A program made the translations under genes and the position numbers. The notes below the pieces were generated by a model, which saw only the letters and a list, made by a program, of their open reading frames with translations, ran no database searches and was not told the DNA's origin. A stretch of DNA of 64,000 bases from Pseudomonadota bacterium (GTDB lineage: Bacteria; Pseudomonadota; Alphaproteobacteria; SHVZ01): assembly GCA_016195085.1 (NCBI GenBank), contig JACQAG010000026.1, positions 1 to 64,000 on the forward strand, given 5' to 3'. This document shows, piece after piece, positions 24,943 to 34,309 of the stretch; positions within the stretch are counted from its first letter, which is position 1, and every line of letters starts with the position of its first letter.

Positions 24943-25995
24943 TCAGGTGGCCTGCGTCGCCAGGTGGCGACGCCAGATCTCCTCGATCAAGCGCAAATCC
25001 TCGATGCCGTCCCGCCCGTTGCCCAGCGGCAGGCGTTCGCCGCGAACGTCATCGAGAAACGCCTCCGCTTGTCGCTTGAACGCCCAGCTCCATTCGATGT
25101 GCGGTTCCACCATCTCGTGCTGGCCGCCCGCACGATCGAGCCTCACCCGTGCCGGCACGTTGCGCAGGAGCGGCGGTGGGAGCTCGACCACGAGCCGGCC
25201 GCGCTCGAAAATGAACTCGAGCCCCTCGTGCCAGCCCGGGAAATTGGTCTCGCCCAGCTCCATGACGCCGAGGCAAATGCCGAAGTCGAGCGTGATCAGG
25301 TGGCCATTCGGCCCACGGAGGCGGACGTCGAGCAGACGCGGCGTGCGACCCATGACATGCCGAAAGATATTTACGTCATGGACGTAGACGTTCACGAATT
25401 GCGCATACGGGCTGGTGAAGGCATCGGGCATCCAAGCCGGAGCGACGGGCCACACCTTGATGCCGTCGGGGCGCGGCTCCTTGGTCATCACGAAGCCATC
25501 GCAATTGCCGGAGAAATCGCCGGCAAAGCAGTAGCAACGCGCGAGCATGAGCCGGCCGAGCGCACCATTCTCGAGGAGCGTGTCCAACTGCTGTTTCGCA
25601 TAGACCAAGCCGGCGTCATGGCGCTTCATGAAGCCGACGGCATAGCGCAGGCCGCGCGCCTCGGCCGCCTCGACCAGTCGCGTTGCCTGGTCGACGGTAT
25701 GCGCCATGGGTTTTTCCGACAGCACGTGCTTGCCGGCCTCAAACGCATCGAGGACGACGGGTCCGGTGGCCGGACGGTTGGTTGCCACGACGACCGCTTG
25801 CACGTCAGGATCGGACAAGAGCTCGATATGTGTCGCATAGAGACGCGAGATGCCGAACCGCTCGCCGACAAGGCGGCGCAGCTCCGGGCGAAGGTCGGCG
25901 AGCGCTACGATCCGGCAGTTCTGAAACTGCCGAAAATTAGCGACATGCGCCACCTGCCCCACCATTCCCGTGCCGATGATCCCGATGCCAAGCAT
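24943..25995 (-). CDS. Gfo/Idh/MocA family NAD(P)-dependent oxidoreductase
   Basis: The ~350-residue protein has the N-terminal dinucleotide motif GIGIIGTGMVGQVAH, LLSDPDVQAVVVATN, and the conserved EKPMAHTVDQA of this family, where the Lys is catalytic. The ATG at 25995 follows a GGGGG stretch at good distance; an ATG four codons upstream is possible. Members oxidise or reduce sugars, inositols and nucleotide sugars, often at C-3. It is convergent with the cytidylyltransferase and divergent from the FkbM gene. The substrate is unknown; a keto-sugar for the aminotransferase at 2615 is one possibility. Confidence 0.87.
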   Translation of the reverse strand: MLGIGIIGTGMVGQVAHVANFRQFQNCRIVALADLRPELRRLVGERFGISRLYATHIELLSDPDVQAVVVATNRPATGPVVLDAFEAGKHVLSEKPMAHTVDQATRLVEAAEARGLRYAVGFMKRHDAGLVYAKQQLDTLLENGALGRLMLARCYCFAGDFSGNCDGFVMTKEPRPDGIKVWPVAPAWMPDAFTSPYAQFVNVYVHDVNIFRHVMGRTPRLLDVRLRGPNGHLITLDFGICLGVMELGETNFPGWHEGLEFIFERGRLVVELPPPLLRNVPARVRLDRAGGQHEMVEPHIEWSWAFKRQAEAFLDDVRGERLPLGNGRDGIEDLRLIEEIWRRHLATQAT

Positions 25996-26240
25996 GTGCC
26001 CCCGCATGGGTGGTTGGCGGTTTGCCGATGGCTAGCTCCGAAACAGCGACATTCGGTCCGCAGCTCCACACTCAGGCTGCAATATCCATGCTAACCTGAT
26101 AGAATGACAATAGATTTGTAGAAGTTTTGCTGCGATGACCGTGCATTGCGCGGTCGCAATCGCTAACCGCAATCCCCTAGCCGGCGACTGGAGCGAGGCA
26201 AGGCGAGCAAGACTATTCGTGCATTCAGAGGGTGGTGCGG

Positions 26241-27221
26241 ATGGCCCAAGGGCATCACGAAATCTTTGACCGATTCGCACGTACGGCGCAACAGTCCCAC
26301 GCCGATTGCGTCGAGAATTTCGTCGGCGCCAAGACGCGTCACGAATACGAAGCCGAGCTGCCGCCGACGTCGGCCGGACAGAAGATGCCTTTTAGCGTCA
26401 GCGGTCGCTCGCTTACGACCGACGAAGATCCGTCTTTGCCGGAAAGGCTGAGCGAGGACTATTTCGAGTGGATCGATATGCTCGAAGCCATCGACCAGGC
26501 CAAGGGGCAGTTCGTCATGGTGGAGCTCGGTGCGGGCTACGGTCGCTGGCTGGTCAACGCCGCCGCTGCGGTTCGGCGTCACAAGGTTCGACCGAACATC
26601 CCGGCGCGCTTCATCGGCGTCGAGGCGAGCCCCTTGCGCTTCCGCTGGCTCGTCCAGAACTTCAAGGACAACCAGATCGACGTCGCGACCAACAGGCTCG
26701 TTTGGGGCGCCGTCTCCGACGACGAGGAGCCGGGCTTCTTTCCGATCTATCACGCGCATTGGATCGGAAACCAAGGCCATACCTATGGCGCCCCCTTCGA
26801 GAAATCGGACGGGTCGCGCTTTCAGCGCGTCGATCTCAAGACGGACCTCAACAAGCTCTATCCTGACGTTGAATACTATGTGTGCAATGCCGCTCCGGGG
26901 CAGCTCTTCATAAAGGTCCCCAGCTTCTCGCTGGCGAGGCTCATCGCCGTTTGTCCGCGTGTCGATCTCATCGATATGGACGTCCAGGGCGCAGAGCTTG
27001 CGATCGTGCGCTCGGGCATGGCCGAGCTCAGCCGCAAGGTAAAACGCGTGCACATCGCCACCCATGGCGAGGACATCGAGCGTGAGATCGCCCAGACCTT
27101 TGCCGCGAGCGGTTGGCAGAACGTATGGTGCATGCCCTACAACAGAGTGCACGCAACGATCTATGGCGAGATGTATTTCTGCGATGGAATCCAGGGCTGG
27201 AAGAACCCGGCATTTTCCTAA
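26241..27221 (+). CDS. FkbM-like methyltransferase
   Basis: The 326-residue protein has SAM motif I VMVELGAGYGRWLV, then FIGVEASPLRFRWL, and VDLIDMDVQGAELAIVRSG, the FkbM DxDxQGxE motif. IATHGEDIEREI follows. The ATG at 26241 lies 8 bases after AGAGGG; GTG codons three codons upstream are alternatives but sit on the binding site. It is probably an O-methyltransferase acting on the glycan. It precedes a TIGR04372 glycosyltransferase by 54 bp, the same methyltransferase-glycosyltransferase pairing seen at 16946-19976. Confidence 0.8.
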   Translation: MAQGHHEIFDRFARTAQQSHADCVENFVGAKTRHEYEAELPPTSAGQKMPFSVSGRSLTTDEDPSLPERLSEDYFEWIDMLEAIDQAKGQFVMVELGAGYGRWLVNAAAAVRRHKVRPNIPARFIGVEASPLRFRWLVQNFKDNQIDVATNRLVWGAVSDDEEPGFFPIYHAHWIGNQGHTYGAPFEKSDGSRFQRVDLKTDLNKLYPDVEYYVCNAAPGQLFIKVPSFSLARLIAVCPRVDLIDMDVQGAELAIVRSGMAELSRKVKRVHIATHGEDIEREIAQTFAASGWQNVWCMPYNRVHATIYGEMYFCDGIQGWKNPAFS

Positions 27222-27275
27222 GCACGGTGTGCGACGACATCGTCGGCGCGTAGGCGCTGCTGACTGGAGGGCCGC

Positions 27276-28982
27276 GTGAGCGCTGCTGCGGATCCAGATC
27301 GTCTTGGCGCCGCGTTCGCACTGCATCGCGATGGTCGCTTGCAGGAGGCCGCCGAGCAGTATCGGGCGATCCTGGAGGCGGATCCAAATCGCGTCGACGC
27401 GCTACATCTCTACGGTGTTCTGTGCTTGCAAGGCGACAACGCCACGGAGGCAAAGAGGCTGGTCGAATTGGCAATATCCCGGCAGCCGCTGATGGCGGAG
27501 CTGCACAAGACGATGAGTGCCGTCGCCGAGGCGCTCGGCGACCGCGAGACGATGGTCGCCAGTCTCCACCGCTGCCTCACTCTCAATCCGGCAGCTGCGG
27601 AGGCATTTGTCACGCTGGCCAGGAACCATGAGCGACTGAGTCGGATGGGTGACGATTCAGAGTGGAACGCCGTTGCGCTCGCTCACGGTCTTGTTTGCTA
27701 TGATCGGGCCTTCGCCATCAGGCCGGACTCGATCAACCTGTGCGAGGTCGCAGGGTTCCACATCGAGTACGGGAATCGACGGCGCAGCCACAGACACTAC
27801 GATCTGTGGCATCAGCGGCGACGGCCCTCGCGAGACGTTGTTGAAGCATGCGGCTTCCAAGTGGTTCCCGAGGAGGTCGTGCGCGCCATTGGGCATATGG
27901 TCTGGCTCGACGGCTACCTGAAGATGATTCATCTCGGCTTTCGTCAGCGCCACGATCTCGTCGTCCTCGCTCCAGCTGCGAAGATCGCCAACGAGCATTA
28001 TCTCGACTACTGGCGCAACCATGTCGTCGTCGTGACGGATTCAGGCGACATCAAACGGCTCAAGCGCTTCAGAGACCACTCGGAGTACGGGTTTGGCAGC
28101 ATCTTCTCTGAAGGGCGTACCCAAGGGCTTACCGAGGCGGTGGCTCGTGCCCAACGCGCCTGGGAGGAGCAAGGTCGCGCGCCGCTCTTAAGCGTGCGCG
28201 AAGAAGATCGGCGGCGCGGCTGGGAAGCGCTGACGCGGCTCGGTATGCCGCCTGAGGCGTGGTTTGCCACAGTGCATATGCGCGAACCTGGCTTTGACCG
28301 GAATCGGCAGGCGATCGATCCTACGGTCGAGCGCATCTACGTCGACCAGCAGCATCGCAACGTCCACGTCGAAGCCTTCCTGCCGGCGATCCGGCTCATC
28401 GTCAGCCGCGGCGGATGGGTCGTTCGTCTGGGTGACGCGAGCATGACACCCTTGCCGCCGATGACCAACGTCATCGACTACGCGCTGAGCCCCGAGAAGA
28501 GCCCCTGGATGGACGTGTTTCTGCTCGGCAGCGCCCATTTCTATCTCGGGACCTCCTCGGGTCTTTGGTGCGTGCCGATTACCTTCGGCGTCCCGGCGGC
28601 GATCACGAACGTCGCGCCGCTCGCGACCAGGCCCTTGTCGACGAAGGATCTGTTCATGCCGAAGCTCGCCCGCGGCAAGCGCGAAGGGCGTCTGCTGAGC
28701 TTCGCGGAGTGCATGAACGAGCCGGTGGGCTATGCCTCGCACGCGGGCGTTCTGCTGCGCCACGGCCTCACCCTTATCGACAACACGGCCGAGGAAATCG
28801 AGGAGCTGACGGCGGAGATGCTCGACCGCTTGGACGGCACCGCCCGCTCCTCGGAAGAAGACGAGGCATTGCAGGCGCGGCACCTCGATTTGTCGCTGAC
28901 GCGAAGCAATTGGGGCACCAACAGCCGCATCGGTCGAGACTTCCTTAGGCGGCATGCCAATCTGCTGGAAGCGTCGCCCTAG
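27276..28982 (+). CDS. TPR-containing TIGR04372-type glycosyltransferase
   Basis: The 568-residue protein starts at GTG 27276 with GGAGG 7 bases upstream. TPR repeats occupy residues ~10-150 (ALHRDGRLQEAAEQYRAIL). The TIGR04372 domain shows WFATVHMREPGFD, RGGWVVRLGDASMTPL, FYLGTSSGLWCVPITFGVP and GTNSRIGRDFLRRH. The usual HVRE is HMRE here. It is the most divergent of the five copies, so it may use a different donor or acceptor. It follows the FkbM-like methyltransferase and is followed by palindromic repeats. Confidence 0.85.
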   Translation: MSAAADPDRLGAAFALHRDGRLQEAAEQYRAILEADPNRVDALHLYGVLCLQGDNATEAKRLVELAISRQPLMAELHKTMSAVAEALGDRETMVASLHRCLTLNPAAAEAFVTLARNHERLSRMGDDSEWNAVALAHGLVCYDRAFAIRPDSINLCEVAGFHIEYGNRRRSHRHYDLWHQRRRPSRDVVEACGFQVVPEEVVRAIGHMVWLDGYLKMIHLGFRQRHDLVVLAPAAKIANEHYLDYWRNHVVVVTDSGDIKRLKRFRDHSEYGFGSIFSEGRTQGLTEAVARAQRAWEEQGRAPLLSVREEDRRRGWEALTRLGMPPEAWFATVHMREPGFDRNRQAIDPTVERIYVDQQHRNVHVEAFLPAIRLIVSRGGWVVRLGDASMTPLPPMTNVIDYALSPEKSPWMDVFLLGSAHFYLGTSSGLWCVPITFGVPAAITNVAPLATRPLSTKDLFMPKLARGKREGRLLSFAECMNEPVGYASHAGVLLRHGLTLIDNTAEEIEELTAEMLDRLDGTARSSEEDEALQARHLDLSLTRSNWGTNSRIGRDFLRRHANLLEASP

Positions 28983-29140
28983 AGCGTATTCCGTTCAGAT
29001 GGAACCAACCCCCACCCTATCCCTCCCCCGCAAGGGGGTGGGAACTATGAAGCGCGCCCACGTTCTCCTTCTCCCTCCCCCCTTGACGGGGGAGGGAAGG
29101 GGAGGGGGGGCTTCGAGCTGCACCGGACGCGCTCCAGCCG
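28983..29140. repeat. Intergenic palindromic, G/C-homopolymer-rich repeats between convergent genes
   Basis: Two hairpins occur. TCCCCC-GCAA-GGGGG lies near 29023-29038, and CCCTCCCCCC-TTGAC-GGGGGAGGG near 29074-29098, with further G-rich sequence to about 29109. The stretch starts with TAGAGCG, part of a short element also found at 32449-32474. The two flanking genes converge here, so the hairpins may act as a bidirectional terminator; their sequence type also looks like an interspersed repeat. No coding sequence is evident. Confidence 0.6.
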
Positions 29141-30454
29141 CTACCAGCTCAGATCCTTTTCATAGCCGAGCTCGATCAGCGCCTCGCCGACGAGCTCCTT
29201 GGCCCGGTCCTTCACCTTCGGGGTAAAATGGTTCTTCCAATCGCCGACGACGCCCTTGCGCAGCCCGGTCACGCCTAAGGTTGTGGAGCGATGGTAGGTG
29301 TCGCCCTTACCTTCAAGGTAGGTGCCGCCGGATTGCGCCGAAAATCCCCCGAAAGAAATTAAATGGTCGAGCACCTCATCGGAGATGCCCTTGAACACCA
29401 CGTCGTCGAGTCCGAGCCAGGCGATCATGCGGCGATAGAGGGGGCGAGGATCGAGACGAGCCTCCTCGTAGCTGACTCCGAGGATATGCGGGTGCTTGCG
29501 CAGCCCGGCGAAGTCGCGCGCCGTGGTCGCCAGCGGCGGCACTTGATAGACGCTGTCGCCCGCAGCGGTTCGACTGGCCAGGCCCTCGAACAGCGTCAGC
29601 AGACCCTCCTCCTTCGGGAGCGTGGCGAGCGCGGTGAAACGATCGCCATGGATCCCATCGCAGAGCCAATGGTAGAGCGACACGATGTAGTCCCTGGGAT
29701 CTCGGTACAGCGCAACGACCTTGCAATGCGTCAGCTGCGCCAGCATGTCGGTCGAGACGTGGTCGTGGACGTCGCAATAGCGATCGAAGTCCAATAGATC
29801 GAAGGAGCGGCGATAGGCGTCGTCCAGCGCGCTTCTGAGTTTTGGATAGTCGCCAAAACCCAAGCTGGGTGCCTCGATCGAGCTTAGGAATCGCCGGTGC
29901 GAATTTGGCGCTACCGCCTGGACGAACGGCTTCTCCAGCCATCCCAATAGCGCCCGCACCACCGGGCGCAGCCGGTTGGAGCCGCAACTGGGAGGGAGGC
30001 TGAAGACTATGGGAGAATCGTCCCCGAGAGGCACGGTCCCCATTGGCGGTGGCGCGCCGGGCGGCTGATCGCTCTCGGCGTAAGGCAGAACCACGGGAGG
30101 CCTTCCGGGGAACCGCTCATACACGGTGCGCAGAGCTCCCAGATAGCAATCCGGCGTCGCTACTACCACCACAAGGCGGATGGCGCCGGAAAGCCGACCA
30201 TGGTCGATGATTTCCAAACGGCAGTGCTGCTGCAGATAGCTTGGGCTGCAGTCGTAGTAGATGCAACGTTCGACGCCGAGGGCGGCCTCGATCGCCTGCC
30301 GGAGCGCCGCACCGCTGCCCGCGAGATCCAAGAGACAGACAATCCCCTGGCCGGCATGGATCCGCAGGAACTTGACCAGCTGTTCAGCAACGACGCTCGT
30401 CTGGTCCGGCGCCAGCGCCAGCGAGAGGGGGATGATCCGGTGTTGTCGCTTCAC
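29141..30454 (-). CDS. Sulfotransferase-fold protein with an extra N-terminal domain (paralog 2)
   Basis: This 437-residue protein is a close paralog of 13336-14637 along its whole length, including PSCGSNRLRP in the 5' loop, VALYRDPRDYIVSLYHW as the 3'-phosphate site, and GLRKGVVGDWKNHF. The GTG start at 30454 gives the N-terminus (V)KRQHRII that aligns with MKRQHRII in the paralog; the open frame upstream of it does not align. The N-terminal halves differ more than the C-terminal halves, which suggests a shared donor and different acceptors. It diverges from the TIGR04372 gene at 30720 across a region containing the 75-bp repeat. Confidence 0.8.
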   Translation of the reverse strand: MKRQHRIIPLSLALAPDQTSVVAEQLVKFLRIHAGQGIVCLLDLAGSGAALRQAIEAALGVERCIYYDCSPSYLQQHCRLEIIDHGRLSGAIRLVVVVATPDCYLGALRTVYERFPGRPPVVLPYAESDQPPGAPPPMGTVPLGDDSPIVFSLPPSCGSNRLRPVVRALLGWLEKPFVQAVAPNSHRRFLSSIEAPSLGFGDYPKLRSALDDAYRRSFDLLDFDRYCDVHDHVSTDMLAQLTHCKVVALYRDPRDYIVSLYHWLCDGIHGDRFTALATLPKEEGLLTLFEGLASRTAAGDSVYQVPPLATTARDFAGLRKHPHILGVSYEEARLDPRPLYRRMIAWLGLDDVVFKGISDEVLDHLISFGGFSAQSGGTYLEGKGDTYHRSTTLGVTGLRKGVVGDWKNHFTPKVKDRAKELVGEALIELGYEKDLSW

Positions 30455-30559
30455 TGCGCGGCGATCTTGCGGATGGAGTCTGGGGCTGTCAAACGCCGGG
30501 AGCGTCGGTATGGCTCGTCGGCGGCAGGGTGCAGCGTTGTCGTCTTCGGCTAGGTTTAT

Positions 30560-30634
30560 GCGTTGGACAACGTCGAATCGACGCCCCGACCGAATCGGCC
30601 ATGGGCGTGTTGCCGATGGGGTGCATCTGCTATA
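30560..30634 (+). repeat. 75-bp repeat, copy A, with promoter-like end
   Basis: This segment is nearly identical to 39527-39600 (about nine tenths over the first 55 bases, by hand alignment). It includes the invariant block GAATCGGCCATGGGCGTGTT. Both copies end just upstream of a plus-strand glycosyltransferase gene. A TTGCCG at 30610-30615 and TATAAC at 30631-30636, 15 bases apart, could form a promoter; the spacing is short. It lies in the divergent region between 30454 and 30720, which otherwise shows no gene. Confidence 0.65.
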
Positions 30635-30719
30635 ACTCCGACGCCGATAGGGCGCCGGCAGAAGAGCGCCTCGGCAAGATTGGTCGTACGAGATGCTCGA
30701 TCGGCTCGAAAGGCAGTCT

Positions 30720-32450
30720 ATGACGAGCACGACTGACCCTAAGCCGCCATCCCAGGCACCGGAGATGGATCCGGCCGGCCGCCTTGCAACGCTGCTGCGC
30801 GCCGCGGACGAGCTCGCGCATCGAAACGAGCTGCAGGCAGCGCTTCAACGCTATGGCAGCGTTCTTGCGGCCGTGCCGGCCCATCCGCACGCCTTGCTAG
30901 GGGCGGCGTTCGTCCTCTACAGCAGCGAAAACCTCACGCTCGCATCGAAATATCTGCGCCGCGCCTTGGCGGCGGCACCGGCAGTCGCTGGGGCATGGAC
31001 GCTGATGGCGAGCCTTCGCCGCAAGTGGGCCGAGACCGCGGGAGCGGCGATTGCGGCTTGGCGTGCCGTCGCTCTCGATCCCGGCTCGGTCCCGCGCCTG
31101 GCTGCGCTCGGCGAGGCGCTCATCGGCGCCTATGAGGCCGACCCCAAGGCGGCCGGCGGCTTCGCGCTCTATGAGAAGGCCCTGGCCTTCCTCGACCGTG
31201 CGAACGCCCTCGATCCCAATGCGGTGAACCAAGTGCTCATGGCTGGATACCATGTCGCCATCGGCGATCTCGATGGCGCCTTGTCCTATTACGACGCGTA
31301 TTGCCGCAAGAGCGGCTTGCTCGATGACCGCGGCGGACCCGAAGCCTATCGCCTGGTACCGCGTGCCACCGCCCAGGCGATCGGCCATACGGCGGCCCTC
31401 GATGTCTATGTGAAGATGCGAACCCTGGGCTGGCGCCCGCCCCATGAGATGAAGCTCGTGGCTGCCCAGGGATACGTCGCCAACCGGCATTATGTCGACT
31501 ATTGGCGACCGTATGTCACCATCGTCGACGATCCCGCGGAGATCGCTCTGTTGGAAGCCTCGCGGCAACCCAGCGATTGCGCGATCGGCGGCTTGGTGGT
31601 GCGCGGAAAGACCGGCCTGCTATCGAAGATGGCCGCCGCCGCTCATGCGCAGTGGGAGCGCGAAGGACGGCCGCCCTTGCTCCAGGTGAGCGAGGAGGAC
31701 CGCAAGCGCGGCCGCTCGGTTCTTCGCGCCTGGGGCATGGGCGATGAGGATTGGTTCGTCGGGTTGCACGTGCGCGAATCCGGTTTCCATGAAAGCGGCG
31801 GTCGTGCCGATCCCCACATCCACCGCAATGCCTCGATCGCCTCGTTCGACGCGGCGATCGACAACATCCTCGCGCGCGGCGGCTGGATCATCCGCCTGGG
31901 CGATCCCAGCATGACGCCGATAAGGCCGCGCGACCGGGTGATCGACTATGCCTTGGGCTCCAAGAAGAGCGAATGGATGGACGTGTTTCTGTGCGGGAGC
32001 TGCCGCTTTTTCCTCGGCGGTGCCTCCGGCTTGCAGCTCGTGCCCTATACCTTCGGCGTGCCCTGCGCGGTGGCGAACGCCTCGCCCATGGGCCAGCGGC
32101 CAGTCGCCAGCGCCGACATCTTCGTTCCGAAGCTCTATTGGTCCAAGCGCGAGACGCGCCAGCTGACCTTTGCCGAGAGCACCGCCCCACCCCTCGGCCA
32201 TACCTCCCAAGTCGGCGTGTTCGAGGCGCGGGGCATCGAGCTCATCGAGAATACGCCGGAGGACATCGCCGCGCTTGTCGAGGAGATGCTGGACCGCCTC
32301 GAGGGCACGTTGGCCTACACGGAGGAGGACGAGCGTCTACAAGCGCAATTCCGCACCGAAACCGGCCCCCACAGCGCCTGGGGCACGAATAGCCGCATTG
32401 GCCGGAGTTTCCTGCGTCGGCACGCGAACCTACTGAAAGTTCACACCTAG
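30720..32450 (+). CDS. TPR-containing TIGR04372-type glycosyltransferase
   Basis: The 576-residue protein starts at the ATG at 30720 (AAAGG about 7 bases before); an ATG 9 codons upstream is possible. TPR units occupy ~20-130 (ADELAHRNELQAALQRYGSV). The C-terminal domain shows WFVGLHVRESGFH, RGGWIIRLGDPSMTPI, FFLGGASGLQLVPYTFGVPC and GTNSRIGRSFLRRH. It is the close relative of 18270-19976; the pair probably arose by duplication. It follows repeat copy A and ends at another short repeat. Confidence 0.85.
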   Translation: MTSTTDPKPPSQAPEMDPAGRLATLLRAADELAHRNELQAALQRYGSVLAAVPAHPHALLGAAFVLYSSENLTLASKYLRRALAAAPAVAGAWTLMASLRRKWAETAGAAIAAWRAVALDPGSVPRLAALGEALIGAYEADPKAAGGFALYEKALAFLDRANALDPNAVNQVLMAGYHVAIGDLDGALSYYDAYCRKSGLLDDRGGPEAYRLVPRATAQAIGHTAALDVYVKMRTLGWRPPHEMKLVAAQGYVANRHYVDYWRPYVTIVDDPAEIALLEASRQPSDCAIGGLVVRGKTGLLSKMAAAAHAQWEREGRPPLLQVSEEDRKRGRSVLRAWGMGDEDWFVGLHVRESGFHESGGRADPHIHRNASIASFDAAIDNILARGGWIIRLGDPSMTPIRPRDRVIDYALGSKKSEWMDVFLCGSCRFFLGGASGLQLVPYTFGVPCAVANASPMGQRPVASADIFVPKLYWSKRETRQLTFAESTAPPLGHTSQVGVFEARGIELIENTPEDIAALVEEMLDRLEGTLAYTEEDERLQAQFRTETGPHSAWGTNSRIGRSFLRRHANLLKVHT

Positions 32451-32474
32451 AGCGCGTTCCGTGCAGCTTGAATC
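32449..32474. repeat. Short TAGAGCG element, second copy
   Basis: TAGAGCG followed by a TTCCGTNCAG...GAA core at 32449-32474 matches 28981-29006 with about six differences in 28 bases. Both copies begin at or next to the stop codon of a TIGR04372 gene. The TTCC...GGAA core is partly palindromic. It could be a small interspersed repeat or a piece carried along when the glycosyltransferase gene duplicated. Confidence 0.45.
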
Positions 32475-32541
32475 ACGCCCTCACTACACTTTCCGGTCGA
32501 GGGCGAGGGGGATGACCCGACGCCGGCGTTTCACGCGGGTT

Positions 32542-34218
32542 TCATAGTCCGGAAACCGCCTGGACGCCCGACGCGATGATCCAAAGCAGCAGCAGCCACG
32601 GGGCGAAGAAGGCGACCCAGAGCTGATCGGCGAGGCTATGCCGAATCGTGTAAGCCCAGATCTGCGGGGCTGGAGCCGCGAGCATGATCCAGAGGATAGC
32701 GGCCGCTACCGGTCCGCTCGCATAGCTCGTGTAGGCGATCCCCGTCGCAATCGAGGCGACGGTCGCCATCAGAACGGACTCGAAGGGTTGATCACGCCGC
32801 AGGCCGCGAAAAACGGCAGACAAGGCCTCGGCCAATGCCGTCAGCAGCGCATGCGGCTTGCAGATCGCATAGAGCCTGGGAAGCGATTGCCAATTCTTCC
32901 GCACATAGTCGAAAAACGCGAGACGGATGATCTGCTCATAGGTACGCCACCTGAAGTCCCATAGGTTCGAGTGGTAGGCGCTCAGCTCCGGTTTCAGCTG
33001 GGGAAACGCCACGCCAGCCCCAGGAGTCGACAGCAGCCAGTACTTGGCGGCGAAGATCCCGTTCAAATCCTGCGGGTGGTCGAACTGCCCGTCCTGCATG
33101 TTGCCTTTCCAGGTATCGGCATCCATCGTCAAGCCGAGATAGGCGCCGTGGTAGCGGGGATAGTGGTCGATCACCTCGTCCGTTCCATAGACCGGGCTGA
33201 GGCGTCGCTTGTATCCCCACGACAGGCCGACGAAGCAGAGGACCAGCGCGCCGACGAGCCAGACACCGCTCAAGCCAGCGGCCAACTCCGACAGGAGCTG
33301 ACCCCCGGATAGGTCGTGAACAGGCATCGACCCGCTCAGCAGAGCGGCGAGCACCTGAGTGAGCCGACCGATCCGATCGGAGTGGAGCACGAGCACCGAT
33401 AGGGTGGCGGCCGCAGTTGCGAATAGCACCCATGATGCGCCGTAGCGGATTCGCAGCGAGCGATACGCAACATAGATCTGGATCGCGCCTGTCGCGATCG
33501 CTGCCCATCCCAAATCCTGTAGAGACAGCACGCTTAAGATCACGTGAAAGCCGGGGACGACAGTCAGGGTGGAAAGAAAGTGATACGAATAGACGTAGTT
33601 CATTTTAGACTCATCGAATATCGTCAGATGCCGCTTGAGCCATCGCAGTGTCAGCAGCATCATGGCCAGGCTGCAGATTGCCGCCGGGTTCTCGTAGAAG
33701 GCGATGCAGAACGCGGCGGAGCTGATGCCCAAGATGGCGAAATAGAGATAGTAAAGCGCCTCGATCCGGAGACCGAACAGCCGGAATGCCGTGGCGGCGT
33801 AGTCGACATAGCCCAGGTCGAAGACGGGAATGTAGGAACCGGAAGCGAGGACGAGCGACCAAGGCAAGTTCGCCGCCGTTTTCAGCAAGAGATTGATCTG
33901 ATCCGGTTGCTTGTCCACACCTGTCTCGGGTGGCCAGGGTTGCAGACCGTGTTGCACGAGAAATTGCCGTATCACGGTCAGTCCCAGATAGTCGCTACCC
34001 CTGCGATAAGCGACGCGGGAAATTGCGACCATGATCGCGTCGAGATGTATGGCGAAGCGGCCGGTGAGCACGCCGCACTGTCCGAGACGGATGCCGTCCG
34101 CGTACATTCGGCAGAGCGCATAGAGGCATAAGAGGACGGCGAGCGCGGAAAGAAATGGATCTCTATTCTGATCGTTCAGCCAGCTTAGGGCTGCTATGCT
34201 TGGCATAATTCGAGCCAA
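32542..34218 (-). CDS. Polytopic membrane protein of unknown family (paralog 1)
   Basis: The 558-residue protein has about 10 hydrophobic segments, starting with FLSALAVLLCLYALCRMYA (21-39) and ending with two near the C-terminus (AAAILWIMLAAPAPQIWA; FAPWLLLLWIIASG). A soluble stretch of about 120 residues in the middle (~345-465) contains DEVIDHYPRYHGAYLGLTMD and YWLLSTPGAG. A full-length paralog is at 45140-46828. I do not recognise the family. Size, topology and context would fit a GT-C glycosyltransferase, polymerase or flippase, but no catalytic motif of those was found. It is divergent from the SDR at 34310. Confidence 0.75.
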   Translation of the reverse strand: MARIMPSIAALSWLNDQNRDPFLSALAVLLCLYALCRMYADGIRLGQCGVLTGRFAIHLDAIMVAISRVAYRRGSDYLGLTVIRQFLVQHGLQPWPPETGVDKQPDQINLLLKTAANLPWSLVLASGSYIPVFDLGYVDYAATAFRLFGLRIEALYYLYFAILGISSAAFCIAFYENPAAICSLAMMLLTLRWLKRHLTIFDESKMNYVYSYHFLSTLTVVPGFHVILSVLSLQDLGWAAIATGAIQIYVAYRSLRIRYGASWVLFATAAATLSVLVLHSDRIGRLTQVLAALLSGSMPVHDLSGGQLLSELAAGLSGVWLVGALVLCFVGLSWGYKRRLSPVYGTDEVIDHYPRYHGAYLGLTMDADTWKGNMQDGQFDHPQDLNGIFAAKYWLLSTPGAGVAFPQLKPELSAYHSNLWDFRWRTYEQIIRLAFFDYVRKNWQSLPRLYAICKPHALLTALAEALSAVFRGLRRDQPFESVLMATVASIATGIAYTSYASGPVAAAILWIMLAAPAPQIWAYTIRHSLADQLWVAFFAPWLLLLWIIASGVQAVSGL

Positions 34219-34309
34219 CGCCCCACGTGCGCAATATCTCTAATCGCTGATCGCTGCTGGCAATGATACGCTCAGCCCGATCATTCGAGCAACGGAGTCT
34301 GGCTGAGGC

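Noticed and set aside
28983-29140. CRISPR array or insertion sequence
   Set aside because: The repeats are two unequal hairpins with no regular spacers and no transposase gene or flanking target duplication.
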